Source of the DNA: Azolla caroliniana
Lineage: Eukaryota > Polypodiophyta
Assembly: GCA_043228905.1 (NCBI GenBank)
Contig: JBHGNT010000001.1
Location: forward strand, 34,162,001 to 34,226,000
Direction: 5' to 3'
DNA length: 64,000 nucleotides
Numbering within the stretch: position 1 is the first letter of the stretch; each line of letters begins with the position of its first letter. Shown here piece by piece: positions 1 through 9,618 of the stretch. The notes beneath the pieces were generated by a model. It was not told the origin of the DNA. It was given only the letters and a program-made list of their open reading frames with translations, and did no database searches. Position numbers and translations under genes: made by a program.

Positions 1-1950
1 AGGTGAGAGAGACTTAATGTCTTGTTGGCAAACTATGGACAATTGGATTGTTCTAGAATAGACATTACCATCCATAACTCCCTTTTCTAGGTAGGCATAT
101 GCCTTTTGGCCATAAACAAACAAGTGTTAACATAAACTCCAAATCGAAGATTGCAACGTTAATTGTCAATGGATTTCAACACGGTAAACAAACATCCCAT
201 GTCATGGTGATGTAAGACCAACCCATGCACATCCATCAACGCCAGAGTGTAAGTGGCACTCCTTTTAACCTTTTCTTGTGAGGACACAAAAATGTATATG
301 CATGACACCGTCGTGCGTATGTAGTGGACTTAGGTTAGAACATACACCATGCTCAAGAGAAAATATAACGTTGATGCTCATTGGGGCTTGCATGGGTGAT
401 GATGAATGCATAGGAGCATGTTATATATTAGATGGTTGGGAGGCTAAAACATAACATATATCACCCTCGACTATGTATGAGGTACAAAGGTAGCCACATT
501 GGATCCCATTGTAACCATTTAAGGATTCAAACATTGTACCCAAGTTTATCATAAGTGTACATGAACTCACAAACTCAATAGTACTTAGGTTTGAAATCAA
601 GAAAGATGTTACTCGTGTTGTGCATCTATACAATGGGTTGAATTAGTCACACATTTGATGGATATTTGAATTATGCTTGAGACTTTGATTCAAAACACTA
701 ACTTCTAACAATAGTCGGAATTACACAAAATCCAATGTTTCTTTCTCTAAAATTGTCCTTAGAATCCTTCACATATACACAAGTTTGTTTTCTAGTGATG
801 TGTTTGAAGCACAAGTGGTCATGTGCAATATATATTAATGCTATATTCACAATAGGATACTTAAATTCCCACCTCATACATTAGGAAAATCACTTGATAT
901 CTTGCGAACGTAGATCATGCATGAGTGGCCCACAATCAGCATCCATTGGATGTGGTTGCCAATGGCCATACCCCATGTATGATATATATAGCTAAGGTTA
1001 AGGGCACTAATGTTCTAGGTAGGAATATTTGAAAGGAAAACAACGAGCACAATTGTGGAACTATGTGAACACACAATTGAGATGAAAATCTCCACAAGAA
1101 TGGAAGAGAGTGTGGTGTAGATAGTTGGACGTTTTTATTCAAGCTATCTGACCCTTTGCTCATAGGTGTATCAATACCCTTCTCAAAGAATTTGTACGTG
1201 ACACTCCCATGCCAATGTAGTTTCATTGCAAAAATACTGAGTCTCTTTGTCTCTAGCTACTAGAGTGTTTAGGTCTGCAAATTCGAAAATTATCGTTCTC
1301 TCTCTCGTGTTTAGGTGGTTGGGTTGGAAGCACATGCATGTATGTTATGGATGCACGAGACCCTCTCAAACTAGATATTGGGGATGAAACACACCGATCC
1401 ACATATAATCCTATCCGTTTGAGCATTAGGCAACAACCCTATCTACTAAACTTGGCATACAGGGCACAACACCAGGAAAAAGAAAAAAGAAAAAAGGAAA
1501 AAGAAAAAAGGAAAAGAAAAAAGAAAAAAGAAAAAAGAAAAAATCAACAAGGACCAAGAGTGACTGCCAGCTGCCGGTCATCATTTTTTTCTAGCATCCC
1601 AAGAAATCAGGGCCACTTGTTTTTGTTGTTTTTCCCGCCAAAAACAGGAGGCGACAGATAATGCGGAGCATTATTACCTTTTTACCTTATCCAGCTATTT
1701 TTGTTATAAAAAAAAAAACAAAAGAAACCTAAAAACACCTTTCCCGCCAAAACCTAAGCCCACATCAGCGTGGAGGCCACGTCGGCTGCGGTATCCCACG
1801 TGGCGTCCACGTCACCCGGCGTCCCTGCCCCATCTTGCCCCATAGAAAGGAACCCTGTCTCCACTCCTTCGCCAGAGCCTCCTCCCCTCTCTTGCCTGAC
1901 CGACCTTCCGAACCCTAACCCTAAGTTCCGCGAGGGAGATTACCAGAGCC
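1..1950. other. 5' intergenic region and probable H+-PPase promoter/leader
   Basis: No supported gene lies in 1-1,770; the short open frames lack recognisable domains or splice partners. A purine-rich low-complexity tract of AAAAAGG/AAAAGA-type units lies at about 1,475-1,541. The stretch from about 1,740 to 1,950 becomes GC-richer and contains ACGT-type cores (CCACGTGGC-like around 1,796-1,805) and an AACCCTAACCCTAA telobox-like motif near 1,912-1,923. This fits the proximal promoter and 5' UTR of the gene starting at 1,951, although the transcription start is not visible. Confidence 0.5.
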
Positions 1951-4900
1951 ATGACTATTCTTTCCGAGCTTCTTACCCAGATCCTCATCCCTGCCGCTGC
2001 AGTCGTGGGCATAGCCTTTGCTCTGTTTCAATGGTTTGTAGTCTCTCGTATCTCCGTCTCTGCATCGTCTTCTAAATCTAGGTCGTCAGACAATGGGCGA
2101 GATGATTACCTCCTTGAGGATGCCTCTCATGACGAACGCGAACTGGTCACTAAATGCGCAGAGATTCAAGAAGCCATATCCCTCGGTATGTTATCCCTTA
2201 CTGCATATAGAGAGGGGGTTAGGGTATTTCGTGGGATTAACTTTGATTCGAGTAACGTTAGGGGATACAAGGCAATGTAGTGGTTTTGAGATGGATTTAG
2301 AGTTATCTGGATAGGTTACGGTTTTTTGAACATTGGATAGAGTTATCTGGTGAACATTGGATTTTTTTGAGTAGAACTTTACATGGAAGACTCTCGACAT
2401 CCTGCATTCCGGGGTTTTGCCACGGTAAAGAGGAAAGGTTTCTTCAGAAAGAATCGGGTTTTGTTAAGGATTTTAGGGTTAGGTTATGTGAAATTAGGGG
2501 CTCTTAAGCTTCATATTCTGCATCTGGGAATAATGCAGCTGGAGATAGTAGTTTAAGCTATTAAAGCACAATTATTTCCTTACGACGTGAGTTTGTTCAC
2601 AATATTTACCACTGAAGAGAGGAGTTTTGGGATTTACTTCATAATGTCGGATATATGTAGTGGATTTGGAGTTTTGTATAGCAATGACGCATATGGGAGT
2701 TTTTGTTATGTCAGAGGGATCTAGAGATCTAGTTGATTTAGTTTACAATGTTGATCTCAGAATGGTGGTTTAGATTACAGGGGTTCATATCATTGAGAGA
2801 TCTATGGTTATCTATGATAATGCTCCGTATCAGAGAGATTTAGGATTTTAGGCTATATTGCTGTGTATGAGAGAGTGGTATTGGGTTTTCGATCGTAATG
2901 CACATGTGATTGAAATAGATCATGGCCTCTTTCTTCATAATGCTGAATATATCAGACGGATTTATGGGTTTCTACCTATGATGCTAGATTTGTTTTTGAA
3001 TTGACTTGTGACATACATAATTACATTGGTCAATTACGTGATTAGAAAACATCCTCTCCTTCTATTGATGCAGGTGCAAACTCCTTCCTCCTCACAGAGT
3101 ACAAGTACTTGGCGATTTTCCTCAGTGTGTTTGCGGTAATAATCTTTGTATTCTTAGGATCGGTTGAGAATTTCAGCCTTGAACCGCAGGCTTGCATCTA
3201 TGATACTACAGCGGAGTGTGCCCCTGCCCTCATAACTGCTGCTTTCACAACCCTAGCTTTCATCTTGGGGGTGATCACATCAGTTCTATCGGGATATCTT
3301 GGTATGAAGATTGCTACTTATGCTAACGCCAGGACCACTCTTGAGGCACGGAAGAGTGTAGGAAAGGCGTTCATTGCTGCCTTCCGGTCAGGCGCTGTGA
3401 TGGGTTTCCTCTTGGCTGCCAATGGCCTCCTAGTTCTTTATATTACCATTAATGTCTTTAGACTTTACTATGGCAATGAGTGGGAAGGATTGTTTGAAGC
3501 CATCACTGGATATGGGCTTGGTGGCTCGGCAGTGGCTCTTTTTGGAAGAGTTGGGGGTGGGATCTATACCAAGGCAGCTGATGTGGGTGCTGATTTAGTT
3601 GGGAAAGTTGAGCGCAACATTCCTGAAGATGACCCCCGGAACCCAGCGGTAAGGATTGAACACCATGACTATTTCCAATCACAGTTAATGCATTGTATAG
3701 TGCACATGTCATGTTTGAATTGATGCATCTGTTAGTACTTTCTTCATGCATCAATTTCAGAATTATTAGTGCTTGTTTGTTGCATCAGTTTGCAATTTGT
3801 TTAGTTCTTATTCATGCATCAAATTGTTGCTCATCTAAAGCTTATATTTATACGTACTTATATATAAGTCTGTCAATCGATTAGTGCTTCTTTCATTCAT
3901 TCACGTATTGCTTGCTTCATGCTTAATATCTGTCTTGCGCAATGTCTCATTTAATGCTTTATTTAATTTGTGCTATTTCATTGAATACTTAATGTTTCAA
4001 CTAATTATTGTGCTAGGCATCCTTAAATGTCTGAAACATGCAGTAATAATGTACGCCTGTGGGCTGTTTGATTAAATTTGAATGCCTTGTTTTGTTCTTT
4101 CAATTTCAGGTCATTGCTGATAATGTGGGTGATAATGTTGGTGACATTGCGGGCATGGGCTCAGATTTATTTGGTTCCTTTGCCGAGTCATCATGTGCAG
4201 CGTTGGTTGTTGCCTCCATTTCTTCCTTCGGCACTAACCATGATTTCACTGCGATGTGTTTTCCTCTTCTTGTCAGCTCTATGGGAATCATTATTTGTTT
4301 GATCACAACCTTGTTTGCCACTGAATTCAAAGAGATTGAAGATGTGAAGCAAATTGAGCCCACTCTGAAGAAACAACTGATCATATCTACAATTTTGATG
4401 ACAATTGGTATCCTCATTGTCTCATATGTTGCTGTCCCAACATCCTTTGAGATCTACAATCTTGGCAATACAGCTAGAGTGGTTCAGTGGTGGTATGTAC
4501 ATAGTAACTCTCTGGCAATAGTTGGGTTATTTTCTTCTTCTGGAAAATCGTTTTGAAGCTGCTTTGTATTTCTTGGTTTGTCAGGGAGCTCTTCTTTTGT
4601 GTTGCTGTTGGCCTATGGGCTGGTCTAATCATTGGATATACAACTGAATACTTCACAAGCAATGCATATAGGTTTGCAATTCAAATCATTTCATGCTTAC
4701 AACTTTTCTTGTGATCTATTGCTGTTGTTCAGGTCATTGTTTGCCTTGCTTGAACCCAAATAAGATTGTGCAGCTTAGCAAAGCTTTTAATTTAGGGTTT
4801 TGATTCATGCCTTTCATTGTCTTGCAGTCCTGTTCAAGATGTGGCTGATTCATGCCGAACGGGGGCTGCTACCAATGTTATTTTTGGCCTGGCCTTGGGC

Positions 4901-6733
4901 TACAAATCGGTTATTATCCCCATTTTTGCCATTGCTATTGCTATTTACGTTAGCTTTGCGTTGGCAGTGTTTTATGGTATTGCTGTTGCTGCACTTGGTA
5001 TGCTAAGCACTATAGCCACTGGGCTTGCTATTGATGCGTATGGACCCATTAGTGATAATGCTGGTGGTATTGCTGAGATGGCTGGTATGCCTCATCATGT
5101 TCGTGAGAGGACTGATGCGTTAGATGCAGCAGGCAACACGACAGCAGCCATAGGAAAGGTATTAACTAATGCTTCTTATGTTCACTTTTTAGTTTTTTGT
5201 GATTGCATATTGCTATTCCATCATTTTCAACTCTTGATATTTGAAACAAATGGTCAATATCAATGTTGCTGTTGAATTCCATCTTGTGTTTTGCTTACAT
5301 GAGACTGCTTATTATATGATGTTGTCCATGTATGTAGGGATTTGCTATTGGGTCTGCGGCACTAGTATCTTTGGCCTTGTTTGGTGCCTATGTGAGTCGT
5401 GCTTCCCTCACGTCGGTTGATATTTTATCTGCAAGAGTCTTCATTGGGCTGCTAGTTGGTGCCATGTTGCCCTATTGGTTTTCGGCTATGACGATGAAGA
5501 GCGTGGGAAAAGCAGCCTTGAGCATGGTGGAGGAGGTTCGAAGACAGTTCAACACTATTCCAGGCCTTATGGAAGGTATCACTAAGCCAGATTACGCAAC
5601 ATGTGTGAAGATTTCTACCGATGCATCTATCAGGGAAATGATCCCTCCGGGTGCTCTTGTCATGTTGACTCCCCTCATTGTTGGAATCTTGTTTGGAGTG
5701 GAGACTTTGGCTGGTGTATTGGCTGGTGCTTTGGTCTCCGGTGTGCAGGTCAGATATTCATTGTTGTGTGTGTTTAGAGCTTTGTTTTTCTTCCTTTATT
5801 TTGTTTTGTTTTGCTGATGGAGTATGGCTTGATTTATGTTTTTTTATGGAAGATTGCTATTTCTGCCTCAAACACTGGAGGTGCATGGGACAATGCCAAG
5901 AAATATATTGAGGTTTGCATTTACTCTTTCTTGTATGATGGATTTCAGCATTTATCAGGGTTTTTTCGTTGAAGTTTAGTAGGGGCTCTGTTTCTCATTA
6001 TGTGTAGGGGGTTAGACTTATAAATCTACAGCCATGCTTGAAAACAAGTTCTTCTCAGTTTTGCATTCATTCATCCGTTCATAACTATGAGTTGAAAACC
6101 TAGACACTCAACATGGGTTACTCAGTTCCATATATCATTCTTTTGACTTGAAAATCCAGAACTCCATCAAGACTTAAACATGGCTATTCTGTTTCTTATA
6201 AACTAGGACACTGAGGGTTACTCTATTCCATATCATTCTGATGACTTCAAAATCCAGAAGTCCATCAAGTCTTAAACAAGGCTATTCTATTTCTTAAAAA
6301 CTAGGACACTGAGGGTTACTTTATTCCATATCATTCTTATGTATTAATAATCAAGAACTCTGACGGTTTGAAAAAGAGCCACTGTGTCTATTAGTCTGTT
6401 AATCCATATCATTCTTATGTGTTAATAATCCAGAACTCTGGCTGTTTGAAAAAGAGCTACTGTGTCTATTAGTCTGTTAATCAATTATCTTATTATTTGT
6501 TTAAATAATAATCTTTGGTATTTTGGTAGGCTGGAGCTTCAGAGCATGCAAGATCTCTTGGTCCCAAAGGCTCGGATGCGCACAAGGCAGCAGTTATTGG
6601 TGATACAGTTGGCGACCCTCTCAAGGATACTTCCGGCCCATCACTTAACATCCTCATCAAACTCATGGCTGTGGAGTCTCTTGTCTTTGCTCCTTTCTTT
6701 GCTGCCCATGGTGGATTGCTCTTTAAGATATGA
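1951..6733 (+). CDS. AVP1/VHP1-like: Type I (K+-dependent) vacuolar H+-translocating pyrophosphatase
   Basis: Hydrolyses cytosolic pyrophosphate to pump protons into the vacuole, acidifying it and removing biosynthetic PPi. Exons: 1951..2185, 3074..3648, 4110..4492, 4585..4671, 4828..5158, 5338..5748, 5853..5912, 6530..6733; total 2,286 nt, 761 aa, against about 765-770 for plant type I enzymes. All introns are GT-AG. The N-terminus ([18 protein letters not shown]) and the absence of a long hydrophilic leader place it with type I rather than the Golgi type II form. Visible signatures are [20 protein letters not shown], then DDPRNPAV joined across exons 2/3 to [11 protein letters not shown] (acidic PPi/Mg2+ site), [17 protein letters not shown], and C-terminal [17 protein letters not shown]. 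Multiple hydrophobic spans fit the 16-TM fold. The C-terminus ends FKI. No frame disruption is seen. Confidence 0.97.
6110..6480. repeat. Nested tandem repeats in intron 7 of the H+-PPase gene
   Basis: Two adjoining tandem arrays fill most of the last intron. The first has a period of about 98-100 bp: GGGTTACTC/T-TTCCAT recurs at 6,115, 6,215 and 6,313. The second has a period of 78 bp: CCATATCATTCTTATGT recurs at 6,326 and 6,404, followed both times by a near-identical tail ending in ATTAGTCTGTTAAT. The second array begins inside the last unit of the first, so they share the CCATATCATTC segment. Non-coding, probably replication slippage. Confidence 0.85.
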
Positions 6734-8214
6734 TATATTTTTGAGCATTTTTTTCCATCAATTTTTTGATCTTTTCTTTTCGTCATCTGCTCAACAACTC
6801 AGATAGTAGTACTCTGTCGTGAAGGACTGATTAATGATGTAGTCTTACTCCCTCTTCTTTGCTGTTTGTTTGGGAGTTGGGGCTGCTTTTTGATTGGTTG
6901 TTTGTGTTTTCAATTCATTTTCTTTGCAAGGATCTGAAACATGGAGAGAAAAGACATTCTAAATTTTCTATTTCGACATCATTTATGAGTTGAGAATGTA
7001 TGAAGGCTTACTTACATGCAGGAATAGAATCAATGGACAATAATAAATGCAGCACTTCTCTAGTTGTGCATGTGAGTTTTGATCATGAAAAATGTGAATT
7101 GTGATAATGAAAACGTTTACTCCCTCCAGGCCTTGATTCAATCCAGGATCAAGCTGGGTGAAAGATATTGTATATTAAGCTAGAAATACGGCAGCACATT
7201 GCTAATGTGGCATATGTGAGTTTTGAGACGTGAAATGTATATTAAGCTAGAATTATGGCAGCAGATTGCTAATGTGACATATGTGAGTGTTTGAGACGTG
7301 AAATGTGGTGATTCAAAAGTCTTCTGCCTTCTGTTTGGATCAATCCATGATGAAGGTGGATAATAAATATTGTGTTTTATTTAAGAATTAGAACGTCTGT
7401 ATATGTGCATTGATGGAAATAAATGTATGACATTATTAAGTGTGGCATATGTGAATTGTGATCATAAGGTCACTTCCTCACTTTAGATCAAACTGGTATC
7501 ACGATTATTAATTAACACTCTATGCTATGTTGAAATTGAGTTTGTTTATATCATGTATTGATTACTATTATTGAATGATAGTGACTTCTAGGGTATGTTG
7601 AAGTTTTTATACAGATGAAATGCAATATTATTAACCCTGTAGTTAATAATGTTGAATATCTCTTGCTACCAATGACCATGCGTTTGTTTTTGTGATGTGC
7701 ATTGGTCTTATTCATTAACACATTGATTTATGGCTAGCATTAGAGTCAATGCCATATATGTGTTGAAACTGAATTGATTACTACTAATGATCTCATGTAA
7801 GTATCAGACTATTAAATGAATTCTTTGAATTCTATAAATTTTAATTTTCTCAAACTAATGGTCGGTTGGACTTCTGATTGAGTTGTTATGTATTCGAATA
7901 AACTATCTTATGCACCAATCTGCATAAGAAAACTCATCAGTAATTCACATTCAAGGAAAGTTGAAGATTAGATGAAAACATTCCAAGGCTAAGTTTTTAT
8001 AATACAAATAGTTTTCTACTCCATGTACATGGTTCCATCATACCCATGGATTTAGATTATGTTTGTGCTAAGAGAGAACCACTTGTGGATTTTAAATACA
8101 CCATTACATGACATTTTTAGGACAGATTTTCCTACATTCATATGACCTATTTGACTTGTTTGAGGATTACAAGTTACAACGAATCTCTTTAATAATCCTC
8201 TCCAACATGCCCAC
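6734..8214. other. 3' flank of the H+-PPase gene and intergenic DNA; one tandem duplication
   Basis: AT-rich, no gene recognised. It includes the H+-PPase 3' UTR (extent not visible). A tandem duplication with a 67-bp period lies at about 7,171-7,305: TATATTAAGCTAGAA recurs at 7,171 and 7,238, each time followed by GCAGCA.ATTGCTAATGTG and GAGACGTGAAATGT. Nothing else is supported. Confidence 0.6.
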
Positions 8215-8802
8215 AATTTCAATGGGAAGTGAACTGCTAGGTTGGAGGTTCGAGTCTCCTTGCACCAACATACATGTGGTACCTAAAAAATGGCGGTTTG
8301 TGCTCGTAAGTGACGACGACGAAGATAGTGGTGACGCCGCAGATGGTGACAGTGAAGGGCGGTTTGTGCCCGTAAGTGACGGCGACGAAGATAGTGGCGA
8401 CGACATAGATGGTGACGGTGAAGGGCGGTTTGTGCTCGTAAGTGATGACAACGAAGATAGTGGCAACGACACAGATGGTGATGGTGAAGGGCGGTTTGAG
8501 CCCGTAAGTGACGACGACGAAGATGGTGACGGTGACAACAATGACGGTTTCGACGATGAAGAAGGTAAAATGTAGCCTGTCTACAAGTTGCATGATGGAA
8601 CGTGGTGCGAGTCTCATCATATCTCCTAGAGGTCATCCTGTGCATGTATCTCACTTGTACCATTCGGTACACCCCCTGATGGACTATGTACTGCTAATAA
8701 AACATGACTTCGTGTGAGTTGTAGCCTTCGGGCGAGCCAAAGATAAAAAATATATACTAAAGTAGTATCTCTAAATGGAAAAAAAATTTCAATGGGAAGT
8801 GA
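8215..8802 (+). mobile_element. SINE-like VNTR retroposon with intact target-site duplication
   Basis: An 18-bp perfect direct repeat, AATTTCAATGGGAAGTGA, lies at 8,215-8,232 and 8,785-8,802, immediately after an A-rich tail (about 8,777-8,786). It brackets an insert of about 552 bp. The insert begins with GGTTGGAGGTTCGAGTCTCC (around 8,241-8,260), which matches a Pol III B box/T-loop (GGTTCGANTCC), followed by CACCA. The middle is a 66-bp tandem repeat (8,292 to about 8,555) and the 3' part is unique with a GCCTTCGGGCGAGCC segment. TSD, A-tail and tRNA-like head indicate retrotransposition by L1-type machinery. No convincing box A is visible, so the head may be 5'-truncated or the box may overlap the target. 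Confidence 0.72.
8292..8555 (+). repeat. 66-bp VNTR, four units, frame-preserving
   Basis: GGCGGTTTG starts at 8,292, 8,358, 8,424 and 8,490, exactly 66 bp apart, with a partial/diverged fourth unit. Because 66 is divisible by three, the array is open in a forward frame (part of an ORF at 8,108-8,575) and in all three reverse frames. The forward frame reads an acidic 22-residue unit of type GRFVPVSDGDEDSGDDIDGD. Coding potential is not established. The open frames follow from the period and the lack of stops in one unit. Confidence 0.85.
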
Positions 8803-9537
8803 TTCACTCTCAAGAATTGGCTTGAAAGAAGGAAATGCTATATTGATGTCCCTATATATTTAATTAACATATTGTGATATGCCATCTATGTTGAGGAAAA
8901 GCTCATTGGTTTTACATAGTTAAAAATGCAGTTTGGTATTGAAAGAGACTATCAAATAGTCACCACAAAATAAGAAGCAACATGATCCTAGTGCATCTCA
9001 AACTAATGTCTAAATAGGGAGAGAGTGCAATGTTGCACATCCCCTTCATTCTAGTGGAGGATCAACAAGACTTTGCAATCATGTATAGCTAAGGCAACCC
9101 AGACTAGCTATCGAGCTGTTTGGTCAAGTACTAAGAATGTGCGGGGGTTAGTGAGCAAGGCTCAATGCGGACACTATGCACCTCAACCTAATCAATGCGG
9201 GGTGGGGTGTAGAGGGAAATGTCCATTATGTATGTTCACGTGGGCCCGGTGTTACGGACTCCTGAATGTGTGCGTGTCTTGTCTTGTGTCGTGGGTTGAT
9301 CGTGGGTCCACGTCCATCCCAAATGTGTTAGATTACTAATCCTAGGTCTTGGGTTCTCTATTACTCAGATACATAATCTATTACTAGATGCCATCTGTGG
9401 GGTTTGAACCCATGACCTACTTTCTGGTCTCAAAGTTTTCCTGTCCTATGCAAATCCAATCTCCTCATTGGAGGAGCAGAGACACACATTCACACGTTTC
9501 TCACCACCACATACACAAAACACATACACACATGCAT
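8803..9537. other. Intergenic region upstream of the TRM1-like gene
   Basis: No gene is supported. The 9,060-9,480 part is GC-richer than its neighbours and carries GGGGTTTGAACCCATGACC near 9,400, a tRNA-T-loop-like motif common in plant SINE or LTR-element relics. No clover-leaf, flanking duplication or protein homology could be seen. A CA-rich stretch precedes the uORF at 9,538. Confidence 0.4.
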
Positions 9538-9618
9538 ATGATGGCGATGGCGATGGCGATTGTCTGTCATTCTGCTGCTGCTATGGATAGGACCAGCACC
9601 ACATTTTCACCTCAGTGA
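9538..9618 (+). promoter_or_regulatory. uORF overlapping the TRM1-like start codon
   Basis: An upstream ATG at 9,538 opens a 26-codon frame (MMAMAMAIVCHS...) whose TGA (9,616-9,618) shares its A with the main ATG at 9,618, forming TGATG. If the leader includes this region, the uORF would favour termination-reinitiation and lower main-frame translation. The peptide is low-complexity at its N-terminus (GATGGC repeats) and is probably not functional itself. Confidence 0.45.

Noticed and set aside
1338-1661. 107-codon Lys/Arg-rich ORF
   Set aside because: The basic run is translation of an A/G-rich low-complexity tract.
8108-8575. 155-codon acidic ORF as a protein-coding gene
   Set aside because: The frame lies mostly inside a VNTR within a retroposon bracketed by a target-site duplication. 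Its N-terminal part is outside the insertion and unrelated, and the reverse frames are equally open, so the ORF is a by-product of the 66-bp period.
9395-9420. tRNA gene (T-loop-like GGTTTGAACCC), also near 17,733 and 62,890
   Set aside because: No acceptor, D or anticodon arm can be paired around any of these motifs. They are more likely SINE or LTR-primer-site relics.
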